Part shown: piece after piece, positions 46,456-54,803 of the stretch
Numbering within the stretch: the first letter of the stretch is position 1
Layout: each line of letters opens with the position of its first letter
Assembly (NCBI RefSeq): GCF_900107935.1
Contig: NZ_FNVG01000008.1
Coordinates: 1-64,000 of the forward strand
Origin: Vibrio hangzhouensis
Lineage (GTDB): Bacteria > Pseudomonadota > Gammaproteobacteria > Enterobacterales > Vibrionaceae
Direction of reading: 5' to 3'
Length of the DNA stretch: 64,000 bases
Made by a program: the position numbers and the translations under genes
The notes under the pieces: generated by a model
What the model was told of the DNA's origin: nothing
The model's database searches: none
What the model saw: only the letters and a program-made list of their open reading frames with translations

Positions 46456-47667
46456 ATGAATAAGAAAAACCTCTGGCAGTTGAGTCAGGCTTCTATGGGG
46501 GTCGTTCAGTGGATAGGTATAGCTGTCGTGATTGCTCCTCTTATCATTTCTCGTACTGGCAGTGGTATCGTCGTCGGACAAGTTATGATGATTCTTGGCT
46601 TGTGTGGCTTAATTGCTCCTGTTTTGGGAGCCGTTGCTGACCACTACGCCTTGCATCGCCCCTTCCATCTTACGGCACTTATTAGCCACACTGCTGCTCT
46701 GTTACTGTTGATCTTCGTCTCTGATACCCTGTGGCATTATTGGTTCATAGCCGCTCTTATTGGTATAGGTAGTAATCTTCTGCTCATACTCAATCCTACC
46801 TATGCCCTACGTCTTAATCCCTGTAACATCAAACAGTCCCGCTCGCTGAAACGGTTGTTCCAGTTGCAAATGTTCGGAGTGATGGTCGCTGGTACACTTA
46901 TTGGCGTTTTAGATTACACAGGCTTTGGATCATCAACCCAACTCATCGCTTTACTGGTATTAGACCTTGTGCTTTTGTTGGTCATCATCGCCGCGCCTCC
47001 AAAGAAAATCGTGCTGAACTCTTCAGATAATGACCGCCAAACTCTCCCCACCAATAGCCGTTCTAAGTTTTTATGGTATAGCTTTGTATTGTGCGTCCTG
47101 CTGTCCATGTTTGTCGGCTCAAACATGGTTGAGATGGGGCCGGTCATCATTGAACAGGGATTTGGGGTCAGTATGTCCAGTTCGTCGTTCGGGATGGCAA
47201 TGGCTGCTGCTGTCACGCTTATCGCCCTGCAACCCGCCGGACGCTGGATGGAGAAGCACGGGTCACATGCATTATGGTTTGTCACCATTCTGGTCAACCT
47301 TATGGTTGGCGTCGGAATATGGCTGATGTATGGTGCCACTTTAACAGTGCTATTACCCCTTTATTTGGTGCTAATTTCTATTGTGAATGGCGCATGGAAT
47401 GATATTTCGATTGCTGCACTGGCTGACGAGCTTAGCCCATATTCACCCGCTACCTCACAAGGCTTCATGGCAGCGGCAGTTTCTATAGGGTTCTCTTTCG
47501 GAACGTTCATTGTAGGCTACTTTATTGAAAAGCAAAGTATTTCTAGCGTTATGAACTTTCTCGCATTAAGCGGCATTGCAATCACGTTGTTAGCATCGGG
47601 GATTTTGATCGTACGAAAGCGAGCGCGACACGCAATCCGCGCTCCGAAAACCGTTCATCAAAGATAA
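46456..47667 (+). CDS. MFS transporter
   Basis: A 403-residue protein with about 12 hydrophobic helices and a hydrophilic central loop (about 190-210), as in major facilitator transporters. The N-terminal 'GLCGLIAPVLGAVADHYALH' resembles MFS motif A between helices 2 and 3. The substrate is unknown. Start at 46456 is favoured because GGGGAAAG lies upstream; an ATG at 46438 is possible. It ends 3 bp before the stop of the convergent GGDEF gene, leaving no room for a separate terminator. Confidence 0.82.
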   Translation: MNKKNLWQLSQASMGVVQWIGIAVVIAPLIISRTGSGIVVGQVMMILGLCGLIAPVLGAVADHYALHRPFHLTALISHTAALLLLIFVSDTLWHYWFIAALIGIGSNLLLILNPTYALRLNPCNIKQSRSLKRLFQLQMFGVMVAGTLIGVLDYTGFGSSTQLIALLVLDLVLLLVIIAAPPKKIVLNSSDNDRQTLPTNSRSKFLWYSFVLCVLLSMFVGSNMVEMGPVIIEQGFGVSMSSSSFGMAMAAAVTLIALQPAGRWMEKHGSHALWFVTILVNLMVGVGIWLMYGATLTVLLPLYLVLISIVNGAWNDISIAALADELSPYSPATSQGFMAAAVSIGFSFGTFIVGYFIEKQSISSVMNFLALSGIAITLLASGILIVRKRARHAIRAPKTVHQR

Positions 47668-47670
47668 ATA

Positions 47671-48633
47671 TCAAAGGATTGAGGTTGCGTTGCGCCCTGC
47701 TTCTTTAGATTGATAGAGGGCTTTGTCTGCTCTTTTCAGCCAGTCAAGGTGGCCAGTGTCGAGGAGGTTATACTCCGTAATACCGAGGCTGATGGTGTAT
47801 TTCAGTTCATGCCCATCAATTGCAAGAGACAGTTCTTCGATACGCTTGCGCAGCCGCTCCGCAAAATACGAGGCCTGATCTGCCGTCGTCTCTGTCAGCA
47901 ACACTGCAAATTCTTCTCCGCCATATCGCCCACACACGTCGCTTCCTCGCGCCGCTTTCATCAGTTGTTGCGCAGTTTCCCTGATCACGAAGTCGCCAAT
48001 GGCATGGCCATAGGTATCATTGACCCGTTTGAAGTGGTCAATGTCAAACATGACGAGTGTTGACGTCCCACCATGAGTTTGTAGCGAATTGAACTCCTCA
48101 ACAAACTTAGACTCCCAGAAAGCCCGATTGAATAAACCGGTCAAACCATCGGTTCTGCCCATCTCGGTCAGCTTTTCATTCGAGCGTTTCAGGTGCATCT
48201 TGCTTTTGGCGATGTCAGAGACATCCTGGAGCATGATGGCAAAGTGCGTCACCTCGCCCTTAGGAGATTTGAGAGGCGTAATCACCATATTTTGATACAT
48301 GTTGAGCAGCCCTTGAGACACTGGAGAGAAATTCTTGAACTCAAAGATAATTGGTCGGTCTTCCCAGTTAGAAAAACCGCGTGTTTTCAACTTTGCGGTT
48401 GATTCCAGCTTCGCCTTTAACCACCGCTCAGGTAGGTTCGGGTAACTACGGAACAAACATTTGCCCATAATGTTGTCAGCATTAATTCCGCTGTAATGCT
48501 GCATGAAACTGTTCCAGGCACACACTCGGTATTCACGATCCACCACCACAAGGCCTGCATCCAAGGTGTCGAGTAGTTGCATCGTCCAGTGAAAATCGGT
48601 CAGTTCCAGAGTCATAGTCGTCATGGTCGTCAT
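47671..48633 (-). CDS. PAS-GGDEF diguanylate cyclase
   Basis: A 320-residue soluble protein. A PAS domain (about 15-135, 'LDAGLVVVDREYRVCAWNSF', with 'HFAIMLQDVSDIAKSK' near its end) precedes a GGDEF domain (about 155-320). The active site is GGEEF within 'GRYGGEEFAVLL', and the RGSD five residues before it is a complete inhibitory I-site, so it should make c-di-GMP and be product-inhibited. The start overlaps the REC-CheC gene stop by 4 bp, linking it to that receiver. The N-terminus 'MTTMTTMTLEL' offers several alternative ATGs. Confidence 0.92.
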   Translation of the reverse strand: MTTMTTMTLELTDFHWTMQLLDTLDAGLVVVDREYRVCAWNSFMQHYSGINADNIMGKCLFRSYPNLPERWLKAKLESTAKLKTRGFSNWEDRPIIFEFKNFSPVSQGLLNMYQNMVITPLKSPKGEVTHFAIMLQDVSDIAKSKMHLKRSNEKLTEMGRTDGLTGLFNRAFWESKFVEEFNSLQTHGGTSTLVMFDIDHFKRVNDTYGHAIGDFVIRETAQQLMKAARGSDVCGRYGGEEFAVLLTETTADQASYFAERLRKRIEELSLAIDGHELKYTISLGITEYNLLDTGHLDWLKRADKALYQSKEAGRNATSIL

Positions 48634-49592
48634 TGTAATAACTCCATTTGGCGATGAATGATCTCCACTGACTCTTCATCAAACATAAAAAGGACTGAGC
48701 AGAATAAATCTAACGCTTCCGCGTCATAGGTGTACTCCACTGTAAACACGTGCTCGCTCTCGTTAAGCATCGAATTTTGGGGACTAAACGCTTGAATTCG
48801 AAGGGGTTCGCGCAATGAAAATTCCAACCCCAACTGCTCCGACAGTGATACCAGAAAGGAAGAAACCAGAACATTCACCAGATTGACCACTATTTCATCG
48901 CGGGACACTTCGCCGTGATCAAACCCTAATCGTCGACCAACAAGGGAAACCGATTCCCCCTCAATACACACCAAAGCCTCACCATGCAGACCTCCGCCCA
49001 CAAATCGCTGGGCTGCAGCACAACTGCCGTCTCGATTCAGAGTATCCTGAATCATCATCGTCAGTTCACTGAAGGTCAGTTCACCGACCGTAGGTACCGG
49101 CAATAAAATGAACTCTTTAAGCTGCTCAGACATGGTTGCAGCCCCCGCCCCCAAAGCGATATTCGCTGTTTCCTGAAACAGCTCGAACATTTGAGCCTTG
49201 CTCAGTGGCGTTTGCACCGCCTGAATAGTGCTAAATGGGATGTGCAGATCGTTGAAAAGTGGGCCAGCGGACTCGGCAGTCAAGGGCTTTTGAATGAAAG
49301 CGTAGGCACCGAGTTCGAAGCAGCGTTGCTGAGCCGGCTGTTGGATGTCACCAGATACCACCACGATTTTCGCTTCGTGTGTTGTAGATTGAAGAGACTG
49401 CAATACTTCAAAACCATCCATTTCTGGCATGGTTAAGTCCAGAAACAGAACATTGATGGCAACGCTCTCCATCAAATCCAGAGCTTCTTGTCCACTTTCG
49501 GCATACATGATTTCGCCTTCAAACGAGCCGGCAATACAATTTGCTAAACTTCTTCTGGCGACTTTTGAGTCATCACATATGAGTATCCGCAT
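48630..49592 (-). CDS. Response regulator with CheC/CheX-like phosphatase domain
   Basis: A 320-residue protein. Residues 1-120 are a receiver (acidic pocket 'ILICDDSKVARRS', phospho-Asp in 'VLFLDLTMPEMDGFEV', Lys in 'AFIQKPLTAE'). Residues about 130-320 resemble CheC/CheX phosphatases ('ELFQETANIALGAGAATMSE', 'VNLVNVLVSSFLVSLSEQLG'; these carry the E..N pairs of the family active sites). It may dephosphorylate CheY-like proteins or control the GGDEF partner. The ATG at 49592 (GGA upstream) is chosen over a TTG at 49604. First gene of a two-gene operon. Confidence 0.88.
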   Translation of the reverse strand: MRILICDDSKVARRSLANCIAGSFEGEIMYAESGQEALDLMESVAINVLFLDLTMPEMDGFEVLQSLQSTTHEAKIVVVSGDIQQPAQQRCFELGAYAFIQKPLTAESAGPLFNDLHIPFSTIQAVQTPLSKAQMFELFQETANIALGAGAATMSEQLKEFILLPVPTVGELTFSELTMMIQDTLNRDGSCAAAQRFVGGGLHGEALVCIEGESVSLVGRRLGFDHGEVSRDEIVVNLVNVLVSSFLVSLSEQLGLEFSLREPLRIQAFSPQNSMLNESEHVFTVEYTYDAEALDLFCSVLFMFDEESVEIIHRQMELLQ

Positions 49593-49990
49593 GAATCCAT
49601 TCAAATTTATTGGTAATTGACCAATCTATAATAAACAGAATTGCGTGTGGGACGCCAGAGCTATTTTGAACTAACGTCACACTTTTTGCGTGAATTGGCC
49701 CGTCATTCTTAACATAGACGTTACATCATCCTGTTTTGAGAGCCACTTCAAAAAACTGGCATGTCAGGATCTAACCTAACAGCCTTAGCCAGTAGGAACC
49801 TTGGGATTGGTTTAACAATGACAAAAGTGAAGTCCAAACGGGTTAGACGGAGAACCACTAAGAACTGGGAAAGGGACAAATTGGCACACGACTGTCTACG
49901 ATTCTGCATTATCAATAAGACGCATTACTCAATTAGAAGCCAAATACAAAAACACCACTTTGAACGATTAGCTGCCCAAGTGCGGTTTCA
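49593..49990. other. Intergenic region, no convincing gene
   Basis: About 400 bp containing the promoter side of the REC-CheC/GGDEF operon. A plus-strand frame (49761-50009, or from ATG 49818) encodes a basic 60-80 residue peptide without a ribosome binding site and runs into the 3' end of the DUF1289 gene. I do not count it as a gene. Confidence 0.45.
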
Positions 49991-50245
49991 TCAAAACAGG
50001 TCTTGCTGAGGACTTTCTTGCTCCTCCAGGACTTTGTTAACTACCTGAACTTTGCCCTGCATTAACTTCCGACGATACCTTTGTCGACATAGCTTGATGA
50101 TATGTAACTGCTGAGCAGGCGTGTAGGAGAGCCAGTTAAAGCGCTCCTCACGCTTGCGCATACAACCCATGCAGTACCCTTTCTCATCAACAGTACACAC
50201 GCGTACACACGGACTAGGCACCGTAAAAAACTCTAGCTGCTCCAT
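49991..50245 (-). CDS. DUF1289 small cysteine-rich protein
   Basis: An 84-residue protein with the DUF1289 pattern 'SPCVRVCTVDEKGYCMGCMR' followed by 'REERFNWLSYTP'; the four Cys could bind a metal. The family is widespread in proteobacteria and of unknown function; some members have been loosely linked to Fe-S or oxidoreductase partners. The ATG at 50245 has AGG six bases upstream; the ATG two codons earlier lies too close to it. Monocistronic. Confidence 0.88.
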   Translation of the reverse strand: MEQLEFFTVPSPCVRVCTVDEKGYCMGCMRKREERFNWLSYTPAQQLHIIKLCRQRYRRKLMQGKVQVVNKVLEEQESPQQDLF

Positions 50246-50390
50246 TGACATCCTTTAATCATTTAGCGACGGCAGACTTAAAAGGCAAAATCAACTCCCG
50301 GATAGTAAGAATAGTCTGAACTCTTTGGTTTTTGCGAATCGGTTATCACCGAGACGCAACGGTTTACAATTGATCGGTTGAAATACCACT

Positions 50391-50655
50391 ATACTCAAGT
50401 GACCTCAAGATGCAGGACTCAGAGCTTCATCAAGGTGTTCAGTTCAAGGAAAATAGTTGAAGGAATGGCTATTCCCTTTCAAAGCTATTTGACGCAGAAA
50501 TGTGCACCTTGATGAGCTCCCAAAGGGCGAGTTTACTTGGCTTCTATGCTTTGTTAGCGATTTTCGATTTAGAGCCACTAGAACTTCAAATCACCGCCGC
50601 GCCTAGAAGCCAAGTAATTCTCGCTGAACAAGCATCTTGAGGTTACTTGAGTATA
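50391..50655. repeat. MITE-like element, full-length copy with terminal inverted repeats
   Basis: A 265-bp element bounded by 23-bp terminal inverted repeats that differ at one position (left begins ATACTCAAGTGACCTCAAGA, right ends TCTTGAGGTTACTTGAGTAT). The left 147 bp match the repeat at 198-349 with four differences; a further 110 bp (50540-50649) are absent there. The flanks show TA next to both ends, consistent with a TA target site. No transposase is encoded, so it would need one in trans. It lies between the DUF1289 and META genes, about 85 bp before the latter. Confidence 0.85.
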
Positions 50656-50739
50656 TACTAAAGATAACCTAGCGCTGACAAAAAACACTGTTTTATTAGT
50701 TAGCCTTGTCAATAATTTCATTCAGTTGGAGCAAATAAT

Positions 50740-51195
50740 ATGAAGATTTTTTCTAAGAAGTTACTAGCGGCTGTTGCCCTTCCGGTACTTATGACGGCTT
50801 GTACAGCAAACGACACGAAAGAGGAAGCAATGAAGGCAGTAACGGCTCAGGATCTTCAACATCATAACTGGAATTTAGTTCAGATCGATGGCAACCCAAT
50901 TCAGGTCGATGAGCAGAGCCAAGCACCTCGTCTGGAAATCGGTGAGAAGATGACCGCGAATGGTAACGCTGGTTGTAACAACTTCTTTGGCCAGGGCGAG
51001 CTAAAAGATGGCCAGTTCCGTATCGAAAAGATGGGCATGACCATGAAGATGTGTAACGACAACGCTATGGACATCGAACAAACTATGTCCAAGACATTGT
51101 CAGACTGGAGTGACATCACCGTAACGAAAGATGGTCTTGTCCTAAAAGGCGCAGAACATACGTTGACGTTCGAACTTAAAGACTGGATGAACTAA
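50740..51195 (+). CDS. META-domain lipoprotein (HslJ-like)
   Basis: A 151-residue protein with a lipoprotein signal; the lipobox LMTAC puts the modified Cys at about residue 22. The META domain spans about 40-150 ('HNWNLVQIDGNPI', 'GNAGCNNFFGQGELKDGQFR', 'IEKMGMTMKMCND'), as in HslJ, which in E. coli has been linked to heat shock and novobiocin resistance. It should sit at an envelope membrane facing the periplasm. A GGAG site precedes the ATG. Followed by a strong terminator. Confidence 0.88.
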   Translation: MKIFSKKLLAAVALPVLMTACTANDTKEEAMKAVTAQDLQHHNWNLVQIDGNPIQVDEQSQAPRLEIGEKMTANGNAGCNNFFGQGELKDGQFRIEKMGMTMKMCNDNAMDIEQTMSKTLSDWSDITVTKDGLVLKGAEHTLTFELKDWMN

Positions 51196-51215
51196 TTCCT
51201 CAAAGTTCAAAACAA

Positions 51216-51241
51216 AAACGGCACTCTGGTGCCGTTTTTTT
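51216..51241. terminator. Bidirectional terminator between META and methyltransferase genes
   Basis: AACGGCAC-TCTG-GTGCCGTT followed by TTTTT on the plus strand and AAAAC before it (TTTT on the minus strand). It touches the stop codon of the convergent gene. Confidence 0.9.
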
Positions 51242-52215
51242 CATTTGAATAATAAAACCTTTAAGCTGGCTTGCTCATCTTCATCGGCAAACTCAGGCGG
51301 ATTAGAAATTCGTTCAATAAACTCTAGCTGGGGCGCTTCTTCACTCATGCTGTCCACCAAAAAATTCGGGGTAACACTCGGAGAATTCACACACGCCATC
51401 ACCTGTCCGTCTTCGGTCATAAGTTCACACAGTCGACGCAAGATCTTCTTATAATCTTTGGTCAGCGCAAAACTGCCTTTTTGAAATGAGGGAGGATCGA
51501 TCACCACGATGTCATAGGGACCATACTTCTTGATTTTGCCCCATGACTTAAAAATATCATGAGCCAAAAAAGTCACTTTACTGGTGTCATGGTCGTTGAG
51601 GCGATGGTTATCACGTCCCTTGTTCAGAGATGCGCGAGCCATATCGACATTGACAACATGCTCTGCTCCACCAGAAATAGCGGCGACCGAAAATCCACAA
51701 GTGTAAGCAAACAGATTCAGTACACGCTTTCCGTTTGCATGTGTTTTGACCCACTCTCTGCCATTTCTCATATCAAGAAACAGACCGAAATTCTGATTTC
51801 GACCAATATCCAGTTGATACTTGCACCCCAGTTCCTCAACAACAGGGTTGGTGATCAATTCACCCCATAAAACTTCGGTTGGCGCACCGTCGCTGTAGCG
51901 GTGTTGAATGGCGATTGACTTGCCTTCAAGCTGCTGCCAAATCAATGTGTCTGAAATGGCCATCAGACCCGTCTTCAACTGACTCAGAAACGTCTCACTG
52001 ACTGGTTTAAATAGGTTTACCAACAGTTGGTTAGCCGCCCAGTCACAGGTCAATTGCTCCAATCCGGGCCAACACTTACCACGCCCATGAAATAACCTGC
52101 GTACTTCCGTCGGTGCCGAGCCTAGTTGTTTGGTCAGTTCAGTAAAAAACACCGGCAGCTGGCTCTCTTGCATAGACTCAGACTGATAAGCTTCCTGGTT
52201 TATTTTTTCGGCCAT
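51241..52215 (-). CDS. Class I SAM-dependent (RlmI/RlmK-like) RNA methyltransferase
   Basis: A 324-residue methyltransferase. The SAM site begins 'RVLNLFAYTCGFSVAAISGG' and the catalytic motif is 'DIVVIDPPSFQKGSFAL'. Both resemble the C-terminal half of RlmK/RlmL and RlmI, which methylate 23S rRNA. An upstream segment 'NFGLFLDMRNGREWVKTH' is also typical. No PUA or THUMP domain is obvious at the N-terminus, so the exact substrate is open. Start at 52215 (GGGAG upstream); it overlaps the end of the RluA-type gene by 16 bp. Confidence 0.85.
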   Translation of the reverse strand: MAEKINQEAYQSESMQESQLPVFFTELTKQLGSAPTEVRRLFHGRGKCWPGLEQLTCDWAANQLLVNLFKPVSETFLSQLKTGLMAISDTLIWQQLEGKSIAIQHRYSDGAPTEVLWGELITNPVVEELGCKYQLDIGRNQNFGLFLDMRNGREWVKTHANGKRVLNLFAYTCGFSVAAISGGAEHVVNVDMARASLNKGRDNHRLNDHDTSKVTFLAHDIFKSWGKIKKYGPYDIVVIDPPSFQKGSFALTKDYKKILRRLCELMTEDGQVMACVNSPSVTPNFLVDSMSEEAPQLEFIERISNPPEFADEDEQASLKVLLFK

Positions 52216-52886
52216 GTTAACTCCCAAGGTGAAGACCACTGTTCGATCGTTGTCGATACTGTATTTGAATGCCACTTTTCGCCTAGGTCATACTCTCGGG
52301 GATCACATCGAAACTGAAAGTCCTGACCGCGTAGATTAAAGCGAAGCGCAAACGCGTGTAAGTAGCCCCTATCCGCCTCACTTGAAGTGTTGTAAATCGG
52401 GTCCCCCGAAATCGGTGACCCTACTGATTTTAACGCCACTCGTATTTGATGCGTTTTTCCCGTTAGCGGTTTACAAATAAAGACTCGCTCACCTTCATCG
52501 CCAGCTGTTGAGAAAAACTGAGTAACTGCAGGGTTAGCTTTAGAGCTCATCAATTTCCATGAAGCTCGCCTTGAACGCTCCATATCCCCGGAAATCGTCC
52601 CTTGTTTTTTCTTTGGCTTCTTACTGCCTATCGCCAGATAGTATTTCTCTATCTCTCTTTGCTCGAACAGCGTTGAAAACTCTGCCGCAACGTCAGAACG
52701 TTTGGCAAGAATCAACAGGCCAGATGTCATCTTATCGAGACGGTGAACCAGATACAGTGACCCGACGTTCACCTCGTTCGCTACCTCTGCCACCAACATA
52801 GAATCACCATCATCTTTGTGAACACTGACTTCGGGATGCTTGTTGATCACAACAAATTCATTATTTTCAAACAGAATATCGAACAT
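52200..52886 (-). CDS. RluA-family pseudouridine synthase
   Basis: A 228-residue RNA pseudouridine synthase. The catalytic motif 'VHRLDKMTSGLLILAKRSD' holds the nucleophilic Asp; 'KPLTGKTHQIRVALKSVGSP' and 'LHAFALRFN' are further family blocks. No S4 domain, so it belongs with the short RluA-like enzymes. Target RNA is unknown. Its 3' end overlaps the methyltransferase start, making an RNA-modification pair. Confidence 0.9.
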   Translation of the reverse strand: MFDILFENNEFVVINKHPEVSVHKDDGDSMLVAEVANEVNVGSLYLVHRLDKMTSGLLILAKRSDVAAEFSTLFEQREIEKYYLAIGSKKPKKKQGTISGDMERSRRASWKLMSSKANPAVTQFFSTAGDEGERVFICKPLTGKTHQIRVALKSVGSPISGDPIYNTSSEADRGYLHAFALRFNLRGQDFQFRCDPREYDLGEKWHSNTVSTTIEQWSSPWELTWPKK

Positions 52887-52929
52887 AACTGGTTTCGACT
52901 GTTATTAAAAAACTGGCTGCGATAATACA

Positions 52930-52956
52930 CAAAAGCTGCTCTTTGAGCAGCTTTTG
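52930..52956. terminator. Hairpin terminator between RluA-type and NSS genes
   Basis: CAAAAGCTGCTC-TTT-GAGCAGCTTTTG. On the minus strand it follows the NSS stop by 11 bp and ends in TTTTGTGT, so it should terminate the transporter transcript. Confidence 0.82.
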
Positions 52957-52966
52957 TTGCGTTTGA

Positions 52967-54310
52967 TTATACAAATGGATAAACAAAGACCATTAATATC
53001 GCCACTGGACAGACAAATTTCACATACCACGGCCAGATGCGCCAGAACAACGATGTCTCGATTTCAGGGTTGCCCTGTTTGATTTCGTCCAGCAACGCCT
53101 TTCGGCTCCAGACCCAGCCTAAAACAACCGCCCAACACATACCAAGGAGTGGCTGCATGTACAAAGTCGATGCTGTCGCTACCCAGTCAAACAGAGATTC
53201 AAAGTTCGCAGCAATTACGGCACTCAATAACAATATCAGCCCGCCGAGTACTAGAGCGGCCTTGTCTCGTTGGATCTGAGTTTCTTCCTGAAGGCAAGAT
53301 ACCGGCACCTCCAGCATTGCAATCGAAGAAGTCAGCGCTGCAATCACCATCAATACAAAGAAAGCGACTCCTACGACCTCCCCAACCATACCCATGGATT
53401 GAAACAAGCTTGGCAAAACAACAAACACTAGATTTCCTGAGCTAATTAGCTCGCCGACTTCATTGAAGATTTGCACTCCGTTATTTTTGGCCACAAACAT
53501 CGCTGGCAGAATCAGCAACCCAGCAAAAAAAGCGACGCCTGTATCAATAACCGCTACCTGTCCCGCAGTTTTAGCAATGTTGACATCTTTACCGAGGTAA
53601 GAGCCATAAACCATCATCGCACCAACGCCAAGTGATAAAGAGAAGAAAGCCTGCCCCATTGCATTGACAACCAACCCGCCATTAACGTGACTCCAATCCG
53701 GGATCAAGTACATCTCTAAGCCCAGAGTGGCACCTTCCTGAGTAAAGATATAAGCGATCAGTATGAGAAACAGAACAAACAGAACCGGCATCAACCGGGA
53801 AGACCACTTTTCGATGCCATCGGACACCCCGCGGCGAACAACAAATACCGTCATCATCATAAAGCACACAGTGAGCAGGACGTTGCGGCCAGTACCAAAA
53901 GTCGTCAGCCAATTGGCGATCGAATCCAACCCAACCAGCGCCAGTACAGGTGCCAATGCAAAGCCAATTAACCAACCAGCCAAAATGGCGTAAAAGCTCA
54001 ATATCATTGATGCGGTCAGCATTGCCGTACTACCCAGAATCGTCGCCAACAAGCGGTTTTTAACCCAGATTTTCCGTAAAGATGCTATCGGGTTAGATTG
54101 CCCATATCGACCAATCGTTAGCTCTGCCACCAGCATCGGAAAAGCCAGCAATGCCATCATTAATAAATAGATCAGAAGAAAAGCGGCACCGCCGTTACTC
54201 GCAGTCTGGGTAGGAAATCCCCAGACATTACCCAAACCAACGGCGGAACCCGCCGCTGCCATAAGAAATCCAAAGCGAGAAGTGAATTGTCCTCTATCGG
54301 AGCTAGCCAT
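52967..54310 (-). CDS. Sodium:neurotransmitter symporter family (NSS) transporter
   Basis: A 447-residue membrane protein with about 11-12 helices. The N-terminal 'RFGFLMAAAGSAVGLGNVWG' is the unwound TM1 region that binds Na+ and the amino-acid substrate; 'GQAFFSLSLGVGAMMVYGSY' is TM6. Bacterial members import amino acids such as tryptophan, tyrosine or hydrophobic residues. Substrate not predicted. Monocistronic with its own terminator. Confidence 0.9.
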   Translation of the reverse strand: MASSDRGQFTSRFGFLMAAAGSAVGLGNVWGFPTQTASNGGAAFLLIYLLMMALLAFPMLVAELTIGRYGQSNPIASLRKIWVKNRLLATILGSTAMLTASMILSFYAILAGWLIGFALAPVLALVGLDSIANWLTTFGTGRNVLLTVCFMMMTVFVVRRGVSDGIEKWSSRLMPVLFVLFLILIAYIFTQEGATLGLEMYLIPDWSHVNGGLVVNAMGQAFFSLSLGVGAMMVYGSYLGKDVNIAKTAGQVAVIDTGVAFFAGLLILPAMFVAKNNGVQIFNEVGELISSGNLVFVVLPSLFQSMGMVGEVVGVAFFVLMVIAALTSSIAMLEVPVSCLQEETQIQRDKAALVLGGLILLLSAVIAANFESLFDWVATASTLYMQPLLGMCWAVVLGWVWSRKALLDEIKQGNPEIETSLFWRIWPWYVKFVCPVAILMVFVYPFV

Positions 54311-54803
54311 ATATGTTACCAGTTGAGTCTTTCAAGACCTTATTGCAATTGCTTTCCGTGAAGTAGAGCGATCGGCACAACACAGTCATTGATGAATGAC
54401 CGTCTTTCCTTGTGCGATGTGATTGAGGAATTAAGAGTGCTGGATGTATAATTTTATTTACAGCTCAGGCTTTACAAGAATAACAACCTCATCTGGCAAG
54501 TAGAACAATTTAAATTTAAAATTGGAAGCCCCCAAACTTCTGACCGATGCGTTTTTGTGCAAATTCTGCGATAGGTCGGTTACTTTCCCACCGTAATATT
54601 CGTTACATCGCTTTTAAACACTGGTTCATACCAAAAAGTGGCAGTTACTCGCTCTGTGGCTAAAACTGAACATTTGCTGTGTTTATGATTATTTATCGCT
54701 TCTGTAACAGGTTGTATTTGACAGTCTGTTAACTATTCCAAATACTTGATTCTGAGCTTATTATTTGAAATAAGCTGAAAATGCATCTTTCTATCGAGGA
54801 AAA
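54311..54803. other. Divergent intergenic region NSS / cls with 5' UTR hairpin
   Basis: About 490 bp with no supported gene. It must contain the promoters of the leftward NSS gene and the rightward cls gene. A perfect 8-bp hairpin AGCTTATT-ATTTGA-AATAAGCT lies at 54755-54776, 27 bp before the cls ATG. It has no T-tract, so it is more likely a 5' UTR structure or operator than a terminator. An AGGAAA site precedes cls. Confidence 0.5.

Noticed and set aside
49761-50009. Small basic protein of 60-80 residues on the plus strand
   Set aside because: No ribosome binding site at either possible start, overlaps the DUF1289 gene end, composition not convincing.
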